The position numbers and the translations under genes are program-made. From Nitrospirota bacterium (GTDB lineage Bacteria; Nitrospirota; Leptospirillia; Leptospirillales; Leptospirillaceae), in the NCBI GenBank assembly GCA_021801345.1, contig JAJYYA010000065.1, positions 42,892 through 106,891 on the forward strand: 64,000 nucleotides of DNA, read 5' to 3'. Below are positions 1-8,997 of the stretch, piece by piece. Under the pieces are notes generated by a model. The model worked only from the letters and a program-made list of their open reading frames with translations. It ran no database searches and was not told the origin of the DNA. Every line of letters begins with the position of its first letter. The stretch's first letter is position 1.

Positions 1-1
1 A

Positions 2-568
2 GAGGGCCACTCCCACGCGCACAGCCACGGGAATATTCCTCTCCCATTACACGGCCATGCCTCGTCCGACGGAAAGGGGAGCCCATCCGGTCCGGCCGCC
101 TTGGCGGTGAAGGATGCCCTCTATCGTCCGGAGCCGCAGGGGAGCCTTGTGACCCACATTCACGACCATCGGCACGAGCCGGGCGGAGAGCCCCACGCTC
201 ACTTCCACGACCACAAGGAACCTTCGGCCCATTCGCTTCGGGCCGCAGACGAACGCCGTCCTCCGGTTCACGACCATCGGCACAAGATCGCCTCCCGGAC
301 CTATCTGCTGCTCCTTCTGGGCGCCTCTCCGATGGTGGAGGGGATTCCGCTCTTTTTTGCGGCCGGCAAGCAGGGAGTCGGGACGATCGCGCTCATGTCG
401 GCAGTCTTTTCCGCAAGCACGATCCTGACCTATATCGTGCTGTGCACATACTCGGCAGCCACCATGCAGCGCGTCTTTTTCGGGCGCATGGAGCGCTACG
501 GAGAGGTTTTGAGCGGACTTTTCATCGTGGTCGTCGGGGCGGTCTTCTGGTTCTTCCCCCTGTTCTGA
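2..568 (+). CDS. His-rich membrane metal transporter, C-terminal part (5' end outside window)
   Basis: The reading frame is open from base 2 with no stop, so the gene begins upstream of the window. The first ~95 codons are very rich in His (repeated HSH, HDHRH, HAHFHDH patterns), which is typical of metal-binding loops in Ni/Co or Zn transporters. The last ~90 residues form three hydrophobic segments beginning with GASPMVEGIP, a motif that resembles the G-x-x-P helix of the NicO/RcnA-type nickel/cobalt exporters. A TTG at 101 could be mistaken for the start, but the His-rich pattern continues upstream of it. The likely role is divalent metal export or buffering at the inner membrane. The family is inferred from composition and topology only; substrate unknown. 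Confidence 0.6.
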   Translation, partial: EGHSHAHSHGNIPLPLHGHASSDGKGSPSGPAALAVKDALYRPEPQGSLVTHIHDHRHEPGGEPHAHFHDHKEPSAHSLRAADERRPPVHDHRHKIASRTYLLLLLGASPMVEGIPLFFAAGKQGVGTIALMSAVFSASTILTYIVLCTYSAATMQRVFFGRMERYGEVLSGLFIVVVGAVFWFFPLF

Positions 569-812
569 CCGGCATCGTCGATCTTGCCCCATTGTCCTTG
601 AAGCACATGAACAGAAAGAGCGTCTCTAACGACATCCGTTTACGAAGGGGGGCTCAAATTTGTACGTATTCGTTTGGACCTCGGGCTCTTCCCCGTCAGT
701 GGTGGGGGCCGCATCGAAAGCGCCTCCCGCTCTTGCCGAGAAGTCCGGATGCCCCCGGGACTTCTCCGGGCCCGCTTTCTCCGGATAAGACCGTCGCGAC
801 GGAAGGGCGGCT

Positions 813-1697
813 GTGATGGACTCCTTCTTCGCGATCCTCTCGACCCTGCTCTTCTCCCTTTCGACTCCGTTTTCGAAGGTCCTGGCCGCGCGCTACCCCC
901 CTCTCTTTCTGGCGGGACTCTTCTACGCCGGCTCTGCCCTGGGGGCTCTGTCGGGACTGTTCCGGCCCCTGGGTCTGGGTCCGGAGAGCCTGCGCGCCTT
1001 CCTTGATCTTCGGGGACTTCCGCGCCGGGCTCGCCTGGCGCTTGCCGCCTCTATCGTGGTCGGCGGAGGCGTCGCCCCCGTTCTCTTCGTGGTGGGACTT
1101 GCGGGCGCGCGCGCCTCGGCAGGAAGTCTTTTGATGAACGCCGAGGGCATCCTGACGGTGGTCCTCGCCGTCATTCTCTTCCGGGAGCGCCTCACTCTCC
1201 GACTGGTTCTGGGCACCCTTCTGGGGGCGGGGGGCTGCGCGCTGCTCTCCCTCCACGCCTCCCTGGGAACAGGGCTCTGGGCCCTCCCCTTTCTGGGCGC
1301 CTCCTTCCTCTGGGCCCTGGACTCGAACCTCCTCCGGTATCTCCCGGGGATCAATCCTCTGGTCCTCACCGTCTGGAAGGGCGTCGGCTCGTCGGCGCTC
1401 CTGCTTTCGGTCTCCGAGCGAATCGAACCCTGGTCCTTTCCCCCGCTTTCCGACATGGCGCTCATCCTGACGGTGGGGGGGATCGGGTACGGGGTGAGTC
1501 TCGTCTTCTTCGTCCGATCGATCCGGACGATCGGCGTCTCCCGGACGGGGGCGTGGTTCTCCTTCTCCCCCTTCCTCGGTGCGATCCTCTCTCTCTGGCT
1601 TCTCCGGGAGAGGGTCCCCGAGGTCTTTTACTGGGCGGCGGGGATTCTGTTTTTGGCGGCGCTCCTCCTTACGGAGCGGACGGGGGAGGAGTCTTAG
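813..1697 (+). CDS. EamA/DMT-family transporter
   Basis: A 294-residue, almost wholly hydrophobic protein with about ten predicted transmembrane helices arranged as two similar halves, the layout of drug/metabolite transporter (EamA) proteins. The first half ends near MNAEGILTVVLAVILFRE, which matches the conserved E-rich end of helix 4 in EamA domains, and the second half repeats the pattern near FLGAILSLWLLRERVP. The start is GTG at 813 immediately followed by ATG at 816; GGAAGGGCGG lies just upstream. It is a single gene, convergent with the pirin operon only 22 bases away. Likely exports a small metabolite or amino acid; substrate cannot be read from sequence. Confidence 0.8.
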   Translation: MMDSFFAILSTLLFSLSTPFSKVLAARYPPLFLAGLFYAGSALGALSGLFRPLGLGPESLRAFLDLRGLPRRARLALAASIVVGGGVAPVLFVVGLAGARASAGSLLMNAEGILTVVLAVILFRERLTLRLVLGTLLGAGGCALLSLHASLGTGLWALPFLGASFLWALDSNLLRYLPGINPLVLTVWKGVGSSALLLSVSERIEPWSFPPLSDMALILTVGGIGYGVSLVFFVRSIRTIGVSRTGAWFSFSPFLGAILSLWLLRERVPEVFYWAAGILFLAALLLTERTGEES

Positions 1698-1719
1698 ACG
1701 AAGGCGGGGCTTGCGACCT

Positions 1720-2568
1720 TCAGCGGGTCAGGCGTCCGCTCCGGTAGTCGTCGATCGCCTGTTCGATCTCGCTTCGGGTCGTCATGACGAAGGGGCCGTA
1801 GGCCGCAATGGGTTCGCGTAAAGGAACGGCGGAGGCGAAAAAGATCCGGGCGCCCTCTGCCCCGGCTCCCATCGCGAGGGAGGCGCCTTGAGCCTCCCCC
1901 GAAGAGAGCACCGCAAGTGTCTCCTGCGGAAGGGGTTTCCCCGAGAGGGTGGCCTCGCCCGTGATCAGAAAGGCGAAGGCCGACCGGCCGGAAAGAAGGT
2001 CGGGGGGGAGAGGAAGGGAGGCGCCGGGGGAGAGACGGATATCGGCGCAGACAAGGCCGGTGATGACGTCGAGGTCGGGGCCCAAGGCGGTTCCCCAGGA
2101 TCCGGCAAGGAGACGGATCTCTCCGCCGGACAAGGGAAGTCGTCCCATCTGGTCCGGAAGGATCTCCCGGTAGGCGGGATCGGAGAGCTTCTCCCGGGCC
2201 GGAAGATTGACCCAAAGCTGGAAGCCGCTCATCCGGCCCGCAGTCTGCTGCGGCATCTCGGAGTGGATCACCCCCCGGGCCGCCTTCATCCATTGGGCGC
2301 CTCCGGTGACGAGGTCCCCCTCGTGGCCGAGGCTGTCCCGATGAAGCATGTGTCCCTCGACGAGGTAGGTCAACGTCGAAAATCCCCGGTGGGGATGGTC
2401 AGGAAACCCCGCGATATAGTCTCCGGGATGGAGAGAGTTGAAGTGGTCGAGCATCAGGAACGGGTCGAGCGTCCGGAGAGCGGGCGTGCCGATGGTCCGG
2501 TGGACGACGACCCCCGCGCCCTCCATGAGGCGCGTTGCCGGGACAAGGGTGACGGCCTCCGCGCTCAT
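1720..2568 (-). CDS. Pirin family protein
   Basis: 282-residue bicupin protein. The N-terminal cupin has the pirin pattern DPFLMLDHF followed by FPDHPHRGFSTLTYLVEG and the metal-ligand region ending in HSE, which supplies the His/Glu iron ligands of pirins. The C-terminal half is the pirin_C cupin. Pirins are cytosolic Fe-binding proteins, some with quercetinase activity; the physiological role here is unknown. ATG at 2568 overlaps the stop of the upstream 69-residue gene (ATGA, 2565-2568), so translation is probably coupled. A longer frame to 2895 exists but would run through the small gene and the promoter, and was not used. Confidence 0.88.
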   Translation of the reverse strand: MSAEAVTLVPATRLMEGAGVVVHRTIGTPALRTLDPFLMLDHFNSLHPGDYIAGFPDHPHRGFSTLTYLVEGHMLHRDSLGHEGDLVTGGAQWMKAARGVIHSEMPQQTAGRMSGFQLWVNLPAREKLSDPAYREILPDQMGRLPLSGGEIRLLAGSWGTALGPDLDVITGLVCADIRLSPGASLPLPPDLLSGRSAFAFLITGEATLSGKPLPQETLAVLSSGEAQGASLAMGAGAEGARIFFASAVPLREPIAAYGPFVMTTRSEIEQAIDDYRSGRLTR

Positions 2569-2774
2569 GCGTTCTCCACGTCCATGTTCTGTGCCTCCGA
2601 CTCCCCCAGGGCCTCCAGAAGAATCTGGTAGGTCCGAAGATCGATCCTGTTTTCGGCCCAGGCGCGGTCGAGCTTTTCCATGAGGGTCTCCCACATGGGG
2701 GAGGAGATGGAGGTTCCGTCGAGGTTCTGGGCAGGGGTGGGCTTGCCGTTCTTGCCTGAAGTGGGATGCGCCAT
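2565..2774 (-). CDS. Small conserved-looking hypothetical protein upstream of pirin
   Basis: 69-residue soluble protein with an ideal ribosome site (AGGAGG, 5 bases before ATG at 2774) and a stop that overlaps the pirin start by ATGA. The N-terminal third is polar and low complexity (HPTSGKNGKPTPAQ), the rest looks like an amphipathic helix (ETLMEKLDRAWAENRIDLRTYQILLEALGE). I do not recognise a family. The strong ribosome site, the coupling and a sigma-70-like promoter upstream support it as a real gene that shares an operon with pirin. Confidence 0.7.
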   Translation of the reverse strand: MAHPTSGKNGKPTPAQNLDGTSISSPMWETLMEKLDRAWAENRIDLRTYQILLEALGESEAQNMDVENA

Positions 2775-2867
2775 GGGACCTCCTGAGGTTGTGTCGGTGG
2801 CGGGCGGGAGGCGCCCACCGCCGCGGACTAACGGGCCGCGGGTGTCGGGACGGAGACGTTCCTGCTG

Positions 2868-2895
2868 GTTTTAGACGATTCCGCCTCACTGTCAA
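2868..2895 (-). promoter_or_regulatory. Sigma-70-like promoter of the 69-aa/pirin operon
   Basis: On the minus strand TTGACA (2895-2890) is followed after 16 bases by TAAAAC (2873-2868). This would start transcription near 2861, about 87 bases before the ATG at 2774. Match is good at -35 and fair at -10. Confidence 0.5.
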
Positions 2896-3268
2896 GAGGC
2901 GGGGGCGTCGCTCTCAAGGATATCCCGAACACTCACCATGATCTGTCGTGACGCGTGACTAGAGATAGTCTACCACACCCAAGAGCGCCTCTTCCTGCCT
3001 CTTGCGGATCGTCCCATGGCCTTGGGGGCAAGGTCAGATCTTAAAGGCGGGGCTTAAAAAAACATCCGGGGGCGCGGTCGGCCTTCGTCTGCGGCCCCTT
3101 CTCAATAAAAGCCCCGAGCGAGGTTGGGGACACCGCGAAGCGTTCTTGAAAAAGTGGCCGGACTTTGAGAGACTTCTTGGGATGGTCCCGGGGGGCTTCC
3201 TGAGGTTCTTGCCCGGAACGATCCCGCAGTGGCTGCTCTCATAGGAGGCCCTTCCCAAACTATTATTT
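2896..3268. other. Intergenic stretch before the DruA-like gene
   Basis: No convincing gene. There are many stops on both strands and no ribosome site linked to a plausible reading frame. It contains an AGGAGG at 3243-3248 that lies 20 bases before the ATG at 3269, too far for a normal start. No inverted terminal repeats or target duplications were seen around the following gene. Confidence 0.5.
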
Positions 3269-4180
3269 ATGATCCCCCTTTCGAGAGATCAAAAGAGGTC
3301 GATGGACGCCGAGACTCCCCGCATCTTCAGTGGTCGCCCCTTCACAAAGGAAGAACTCGACCTTGTGAAGTCCTGGACGGAGGATGCCAGCCTTTCGCGG
3401 GCGGATATCTCTCGCCGCATCTGCGAGAGCTTCAACTGGGTCCATGCCGACGGCAAGCGTCCCAAGGTCATGAGTGCCCGGGTCGCCATGCTCCAGATGG
3501 AAAAAAGAGGGCTCATCGTCCTCCCGCCCCCCCTGTCTCCGGCCCCTGTCCGGGGGCGATGGCGGATCCAGAACAAGCTCGAGACATCCCCCTCCCCCGT
3601 CGACACCCGGCCGGCAGGCGCCTGGGGGCCGATCGATCTTCGCCCGGTGGCCAAGGGCTACGAATCGGAGTTCTGGAACGACTTCATCGAGCGCTACCAC
3701 TACCTGGGCTATACGGTCCTCCCCGGGGCCCAGATCCGCTACATCGCCTGGGTAGGGGACAAGCCGCTGGCATGCCTCGGATTCTCGGCGGCGGCATGGA
3801 AGACGATGCCCCGGGACAAGTGGATCGGCTGGACCCCCGAGGTCCAGAAGAAAAATCTCCAGCTCGTGGTCAACAACTCCCGCTATCTGATCCTTCCCTG
3901 GATCCAGTCGAAGAATCTGGCCTCCATGCTTCTCGGCATGGCGGCACGGAGGCTCGAGGCCGACTGGCTGGCCCGCTACCACTATGCCCCGGTTCTTCTC
4001 GAGACCTTCGTCGACTCCGAGCAGTTTGCCGGAACCTGTTACAAGGCGGCCAACTGGATCTATGTGGGGCAGACCCAGGGCCGGGGAAAGAAGGACGTCA
4101 AGAAGGAGTTCCCCGTGCCGGTCAAGGACATCTGGCTCTATCCCCTCAGGAAGGACTTCCGGGAGATCCTTCTTAAGTAG
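3269..4180 (+). CDS. DruA-family (DUF4338) protein
   Basis: 303 residues. The N-terminal ~90 residues are polar (probable nucleic-acid-binding part); the rest carries the DUF4338 signature in order: RYHYLGY, FSAAAWKTMPRDKWIGW, VVNNSRYLILPW, LLETFVD, GTCYKAANW and GQTQGRGKKD. DUF4338 includes DruA of the Druantia anti-phage system and many stand-alone genes in mobile contexts. No druB-E partners are present (neighbours are pirin and DUF3443), so this is a solitary family member, and a defence role is inference. The start is uncertain: ATG at 3269 has a distant AGGAGG, while ATG at 3302 has AGAGGT only two bases away. All conserved blocks are intact and there is no sign of decay. Confidence 0.82.
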   Translation: MIPLSRDQKRSMDAETPRIFSGRPFTKEELDLVKSWTEDASLSRADISRRICESFNWVHADGKRPKVMSARVAMLQMEKRGLIVLPPPLSPAPVRGRWRIQNKLETSPSPVDTRPAGAWGPIDLRPVAKGYESEFWNDFIERYHYLGYTVLPGAQIRYIAWVGDKPLACLGFSAAAWKTMPRDKWIGWTPEVQKKNLQLVVNNSRYLILPWIQSKNLASMLLGMAARRLEADWLARYHYAPVLLETFVDSEQFAGTCYKAANWIYVGQTQGRGKKDVKKEFPVPVKDIWLYPLRKDFREILLK

Positions 4181-4324
4181 CGGCACATTTTCCTTCTGAG
4201 AAGCCCTGTCAAGAACTCGCGCCTCTTGCCGGCGGTCTTCCTCCTTTATCCCACATCCTCTTTTCCTCCCGATCCGTACGCTCCCCTGTTCGTCTTGTTG
4301 TCCGGTCCCCGCCGGGAGTCGCTG

Positions 4325-5542
4325 CTAGAAGGCCCAGAAGGGGGTCTGCGACCCCGTCTGGTATCCCACCGCCACCGTCTTCCCGAAGAAAAAGGGGAGA
4401 CCTGCATCGAAGGTCCCGCTGGATCCGTACGGCCCGGCCAGATCGTTCCAGGCGATGTTGCCCGACTGGGCAATGGTTTTCTCGCTCAGAATGGAAAGCG
4501 TGAAGCTTCCCGTGGCGCCGTTGGCTCCCGTCACCGAGAAGGCGGTCGAGGAGGGGGAGGGGGAGGGGCAATACCAGCTCCCGCCGGACCCGCAGGTCGG
4601 ATAGGCCGTCGTCCCGAAAAAAAGGCCGTTCGAGCCCGAGTCGAGGAAGGCGCAGGAGCCGCTTGGCCCCCCGGTGAAGGAGGCGTCGAGGAAGTTGGAG
4701 CTTCCGCACCCGGAGGTGGCGGAGGTATCGACTGTGTAGGTCGTCACTCCCGAGAGGGTATTGTCGCTCTGGGTTCCGATCCCGAAGGTGAGGACCCCGT
4801 AGACCGGAGAGGCGCTCCCGGTCAGCTCGGGGACGGAGGGCAAAGAGAGCGTGACCCCGTTGTTGTCGGTGGGGAAGGAGAAGACGGGGTTGGCCACCTG
4901 GCAGGGGGCGGAGGGGTTCGTGAGGCGCGAGCAGGAGAGGGTGGAGGTCCCCGACGAGCATCCGGAGGCGCTGCAGGCATAGTAGTCGCCGGTGTCGTAT
5001 TGGGCAAAGGGGTAGCCCACCCCCAGGATCCCGTTGACTCCGGAGGCGGTGATGGTTGAAGGGGTGCAGGAGGAGGGGGCGGAAAGGGTGTGGTTCGAGA
5101 TCTGAACGTCCAGGTTTGTCGCGGCCGGTTCCCCGCCCAACGTCACATCGGCCGAGACGACCGGGCCGAAGGTGTCGCTTGTGCTGAACTTGTAGCACTC
5201 GAAGACCTCCGACGATCCGTCCGTCACCTGCGGAAGGGAGAGGGAGAGGACGCTGTGGGAGATGCGGAGCCCCACCGAGGCGGTGTCGAGGAGGATGTTG
5301 TCGATCGTCTGGCAGGTGGAGGTGCCGGGAACGCAGAGGGTGACGCTCACCGTCGGGATGTTGAGCTGCCCGGGAAGAAGCTGCACCACGATCTGGTTTT
5401 TGTAGACGGGAGGAGGAGAAGAAGAAGAGGAGGAGCCGCCTCCTCCGCCCCCCCCGCCCCCTCCGCAGCCGGAGAGAAAAAACAGGAGAAGGAGGAAGCG
5501 CGAAAGGGCGGAAAAACTCCCCCGCCTTCTCTCCCTCGTCAC
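4325..5542 (-). CDS. DUF3443 lipoprotein
   Basis: 405 residues starting at GTG 5542, which overlaps the stop of the DUF2844 gene as GTGA; GGAG lies 5 bases upstream. The N-terminus has two Arg-rich residues, a hydrophobic stretch and a lipobox ending LSGC, then ten consecutive Gly and a Ser run that act as a flexible linker from the lipid anchor. The rest matches DUF3443: repeated beta-rich segments, ILLDTASVGLRI (an aspartyl-protease-like D-T-A/S pattern), NGILGVGYPFAQYDTGDYY, and several Cys pairs suited to periplasmic disulfides. DUF3443 and DUF2844 occur side by side in many genomes. Function is unknown; located in the envelope. Confidence 0.82.
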   Translation of the reverse strand: MTRERRRGSFSALSRFLLLLFFLSGCGGGGGGGGGGSSSSSSPPPVYKNQIVVQLLPGQLNIPTVSVTLCVPGTSTCQTIDNILLDTASVGLRISHSVLSLSLPQVTDGSSEVFECYKFSTSDTFGPVVSADVTLGGEPAATNLDVQISNHTLSAPSSCTPSTITASGVNGILGVGYPFAQYDTGDYYACSASGCSSGTSTLSCSRLTNPSAPCQVANPVFSFPTDNNGVTLSLPSVPELTGSASPVYGVLTFGIGTQSDNTLSGVTTYTVDTSATSGCGSSNFLDASFTGGPSGSCAFLDSGSNGLFFGTTAYPTCGSGGSWYCPSPSPSSTAFSVTGANGATGSFTLSILSEKTIAQSGNIAWNDLAGPYGSSGTFDAGLPFFFGKTVAVGYQTGSQTPFWAF

Positions 5543-6045
5543 GGAAGCTCCAAAAGTCTCCGGAGATCGGCTCCGGGGGGAAGAAGTCGGGGGTCCCAGG
5601 CCGTTCCTTCGGAATGAATGACCGTTCCCCCCATGCGAAGTTCGAGTGTGGGGGTCGAGAGGATGCGCGCCCCCCGGGTGAAGGGAAGGGGGGTGGGAAG
5701 ACGCCCCCCCAGAAGCCTTCCAAGGTCGGGGTGATGGATCCCGGACCAGGAGAGGGCAAAGATCCGTCCGTCGGGGCCGGCCACCTCCCGGATCCGCTCC
5801 GTCAGATCCCCTCTTCCCAGAGGGCTTTTCCGGGTGCGGCTCAGGGTGTAGAGGGTGATCCCCCCGGCTTCCGGGGTCGTCACAAGGGAGGAGTAGTGGA
5901 GACGGGCCATCTCTCCGGAGGAGAAGATCTCCCCCAGGGCCGCCCGGGCGGGCGGGGGAGAGGACAGAAGGATCAAGAGAAGTCCGGCCCAAAGGAACGG
6001 GCCTTTGGAAAATGATGGACGTGACTGTCTCGGAAGACGATTCAC
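5539..6045 (-). CDS. DUF2844 domain protein, secreted
   Basis: 168 residues from GTG 6045, with GGGAGG six bases upstream and placed just after the stop of the SLC13 gene. There is a signal peptide ending in the ARA/AL junction. The mature part starts with ALGE and contains IFALSWSGIHHPDLGRLLG, which is the diagnostic block of DUF2844. Function unknown; the family is almost always encoded next to DUF3443, as here, suggesting the two work together in the periplasm. Frame continues upstream to 6222, but that region lies inside the SLC13 gene and lacks a ribosome site. Confidence 0.8.
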   Translation of the reverse strand: MNRLPRQSRPSFSKGPFLWAGLLLILLSSPPPARAALGEIFSSGEMARLHYSSLVTTPEAGGITLYTLSRTRKSPLGRGDLTERIREVAGPDGRIFALSWSGIHHPDLGRLLGGRLPTPLPFTRGARILSTPTLELRMGGTVIHSEGTAWDPRLLPPGADLRRLLELP

Positions 6046-6049
6046 GAGG

Positions 6050-7960
6050 CTACCTCCCGAAGGGGAAAAAGTGAGGAATGGAAAAGAGCCCCCAGGCAAA
6101 GGCCAGAACAAAGACGCCGGCTCCCCGCCGGAGAAAGTCCCCCACCCGGTAGTCCCCCGGCCCCCAGAGAAGAGTGTTGACAGGGTGGGAGAAGGGGGTG
6201 AGAAAGGCGAGTGTCGAGGCAAAGGCGACCCCCATCATGAGAGGGTAGGGGGAGAGGTGGAAGGTCCGGGACAGGTCCATGGCGATCGGGGCCATGATGA
6301 GCGCGACCAGATTGTGCGAGAGAAACTGCACGACCAGCGCTGTCGTTCCCATGAGAAGAGCCAGGAGAAGTGTGGGGTTTGACCCGAGCCCCAGCCCGTC
6401 GATATGGGTGGCCAGGGCCTCTCCGATCCCCGTGGCCGAGAGCGCCCATCCCAGAGGGAAGAGACCTCCCAGAAGCACGACCACCCGCCACTCGATCGCG
6501 CCCTTCGCCTCCTCGATGGTCAGGCATCCCGACAGGACCATCAAAAGCGCTCCGATAACGGCAGAGAGGCTAAGCGGAAGCCAGCCTGTGACATTTGAGA
6601 GCACGACCCCCCCCAGGATGAGGAGGGCTGAGACGGCCTTCCCCGACCGGAAGGTCTCCCGCTCGTACCGGTCGAGATAGAGAAAGATGTTGCGGCCGGA
6701 GAGCTCCTCGACCGCCTGCCGGGGCCCAAGGAGGAGGAGCAGGTCTCCGGCCTCGATCGTCATGTCGGCGAGATGTCCGAGAACATGACGGCCGCCTTCG
6801 CGGTGAACCCCCACGATATCGACCTCGGGCGGCAGGAGAAAGTGAAGGGAGGAAAGCTTGCGCCCGACCATCCCCGAACGGGGGGAGAGGACGGCCTGGG
6901 CAAAAATCCACTCTGCGGACTCCATAAGGGGGCCCAAGGTCGTCCGGGACCTTCTCTCATCCCCACCCGGCAGAGATCCGTGGACCGGTTCGAGGGAGAG
7001 CCCCCGGATGTCCGAGAGGCGATGGAGCTGCGCCAGCGTTCCGACGACGTGGATGTGCTGTCCCGGAGAGAGGGTCTCCTTCCCGGCCGCGAGGGGCTCC
7101 TGGGCACTCCTGGGAGGCGGCCCCACAGGGGCGATCCGGCGGCTCCAGTCCCACGAGGCCCGGAGAAAGGTCTGGGCGCGCTCCCGGGCAGAAAGGGGCG
7201 GGAGCTCCTGGCTTCGGGAAAGGGAGAGGCCGATGGTGGTCGCAAGGGGGGTCTCCTCGAAGCTCTGGCCGTGATAGGGAAAATCCGGGCCCAGGACAAG
7301 CTCGAAGTCGTAGGCGCGGTCCTCTCCTCCGTGGAGCAGGGGTTCGGGGGGGGCCGGGCTTGCCGGGTTTCGACCTCCGACGAGAAGAAGCCAGAGGATC
7401 CCCAGAAGGAAGGCCCCCCCGCCGACCGGCAGGAAGTCGAACATCCGGAAGGGGTGGACCGACAGGCTTTCGAGGTAGCCCGAGACGACGATGTTGGAGG
7501 AGGTGCCGATGAGGGTCGCCGAGCCGCCGAGGATCGCCGCATAGCCCAGGGGAAGGAGGAGGGGCTTCCGGGAGAGGTTGGACTCCCGCAAAAGCGAAAG
7601 GGCAACCGGAAGAAAAAGCGCCGTCGTCCCCGTATCGTTTAAGAACATGGAAAAGAGCCCGACCGTCAAAAGGAGCGCCGGAAGGAGAAGCCGGGGGCTT
7701 TTCTGTCTCAGGATGCCGAGAAAGAGGGCGACCTTCCGGACGACCTTGGTGCGGGAGAGCCCCTCGGAGAGGATGAAGAGGGCGACGATCGCGATGACCG
7801 CCGGCTGGGAAAACCCCGAGAAGGCCCTGTCGAGGGGGAGGACCCCCGTGAGCGCGAGGGCGACAGGGACGGAGAGGACGACGACCTCGAGCGGGAGAAG
7901 ACGCGAGGAGAGGAGGGCGACGACGGCAAAAAGGAGAGAAATCACGACGATTGTGTGCAT
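6050..7960 (-). CDS. SLC13/DASS-type anion permease with two TrkA-C domains
   Basis: 636 residues. Residues ~1-190 and ~430-636 are transmembrane, with the SLC13 motifs FLNDTGTTALFLPVALSL and GGSATLIGTSSNIVVSGYL (the SNT-type anion/Na site). Between them lie two cytosolic TrkA-C/RCK_C modules, for example around GRKLSSLHFLLPPEVDIVGV and the closing DLLLLLGP. Such proteins carry sulfate, dicarboxylates or other anions and the TrkA-C parts are thought to bind a ligand that gates them. GGAGACCG precedes ATG 7960. It is the first gene of an operon with DUF2844 and DUF3443 (spacing 4 bases, then overlap). Substrate not determined. Confidence 0.86.
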   Translation of the reverse strand: MHTIVVISLLFAVVALLSSRLLPLEVVVLSVPVALALTGVLPLDRAFSGFSQPAVIAIVALFILSEGLSRTKVVRKVALFLGILRQKSPRLLLPALLLTVGLFSMFLNDTGTTALFLPVALSLLRESNLSRKPLLLPLGYAAILGGSATLIGTSSNIVVSGYLESLSVHPFRMFDFLPVGGGAFLLGILWLLLVGGRNPASPAPPEPLLHGGEDRAYDFELVLGPDFPYHGQSFEETPLATTIGLSLSRSQELPPLSARERAQTFLRASWDWSRRIAPVGPPPRSAQEPLAAGKETLSPGQHIHVVGTLAQLHRLSDIRGLSLEPVHGSLPGGDERRSRTTLGPLMESAEWIFAQAVLSPRSGMVGRKLSSLHFLLPPEVDIVGVHREGGRHVLGHLADMTIEAGDLLLLLGPRQAVEELSGRNIFLYLDRYERETFRSGKAVSALLILGGVVLSNVTGWLPLSLSAVIGALLMVLSGCLTIEEAKGAIEWRVVVLLGGLFPLGWALSATGIGEALATHIDGLGLGSNPTLLLALLMGTTALVVQFLSHNLVALIMAPIAMDLSRTFHLSPYPLMMGVAFASTLAFLTPFSHPVNTLLWGPGDYRVGDFLRRGAGVFVLAFAWGLFSIPHFFPFGR

Positions 7961-8072
7961 CGGTCTCCAGCGGGAGGGGTGGACGGTCGGGAAAATCTTA
8001 CCATTTTTCCCCCGTCTCTGTTAGTCTTTTCTTGTGACTGGCTCCTCAATCCTTAAAGCCCGGGAGGCTCCC

Positions 8073-8891
8073 ATGACAAGAAGACCGGCGACGGCCCTGT
8101 GCGCGTTTTTGATCGCTCTCCTTTCGTCCTGCGCCTCCTCTCCTCCTCTTCCGGACTGGGTCGCCACTCCCGGGAGTGTCCCGGGAGTCATCCGCACCGT
8201 GGGGTTCGGACAGGGGAAGGAGGTGCCGGAGGCCATGGAGAGGGCCAGGCGGCATGCCCTCCTTCAGATCGTCGACAGCGTCTTCGGGGAGAGGATCCGC
8301 TACCGATACCAGAAGGCCGCCCATCATGACGAACGAGGCGATGCCGCGACCGTCCGGGATTTCTTCGAGGCCGCCTCGCGGGGGATCCTTGCCGGCCAAC
8401 GGGTCGTCCACAACGAGGTCCGGAGGGTCTCCTCCGGCTATACCGCCTATGTGATGGTCGAGGTTTCCAAAAAGGATCTCGAGAAGGCCTATAAAAGGTT
8501 CGTTCTGGAGGAGAAGGCCAGGCGGCAGGTTTACGAGGCGGAGGTCGCGGGCGCCGTTCTCCTCGATGAGGGGCACTATCGGAAGGCCCTGCGCTACTAT
8601 CGCCGGAGGGTGGCGAAGGAGCCCGAAGGCGATGTCTGGTGGATCGGGGTCGGTGCCGCCCTCTACAGGCTGGGGCGCTACGATGAGGCCCTCGCGGCGA
8701 CCGACCGGGCTCTTGGGATAAACAGGCGCTCTTTCTACGGATACTGGAACAGGGCCAGCATCCTCGAGCGTCTCGGCCGCCTGAGGGAAGGGGTGGCAGA
8801 CCGCCGGGAGGCCTGCCGGATCAGGCCATCCGAGGCCTGTTCCGCACGTCTTGCCGCCGATCGTCTCCGGCTTTCCGGGGCCGGCCGGTAG
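8073..8891 (+). CDS. LPP20-like lipoprotein with TPR repeats
   Basis: 272 residues. ATG at 8073 has GGGAGG five bases upstream, better than the GTG at 8034. A signal peptide ends in a lipobox (LLSSC). Residues ~25-150 resemble the LPP20/LpoB-type fold: an IRTVGFGQG strand, then a helix of the type EAMERARRHALLQIVDSVFGERI and a final YVMVEVSKKDLEKAYK. Residues ~170-265 hold two to three TPR units (GHYRKALRYYRRRVAKEP, LGRYDEALAATDRALGIN). Probably an envelope scaffold or assembly factor; the exact role is unknown. It is a single-gene unit convergent with the MarR gene. Confidence 0.72.
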   Translation: MTRRPATALCAFLIALLSSCASSPPLPDWVATPGSVPGVIRTVGFGQGKEVPEAMERARRHALLQIVDSVFGERIRYRYQKAAHHDERGDAATVRDFFEAASRGILAGQRVVHNEVRRVSSGYTAYVMVEVSKKDLEKAYKRFVLEEKARRQVYEAEVAGAVLLDEGHYRKALRYYRRRVAKEPEGDVWWIGVGAALYRLGRYDEALAATDRALGINRRSFYGYWNRASILERLGRLREGVADRREACRIRPSEACSARLAADRLRLSGAGR

Positions 8892-8997
8892 CGCTTTCGC
8901 CACACACGGCAAGACTGAAAATCCCCCTCCTTACCCCGAGAGCTCCAAGTGCCGGAGGCGGGGAGAGGGGAATCCCGAAGGGGCAGGGGGTTTTTCG

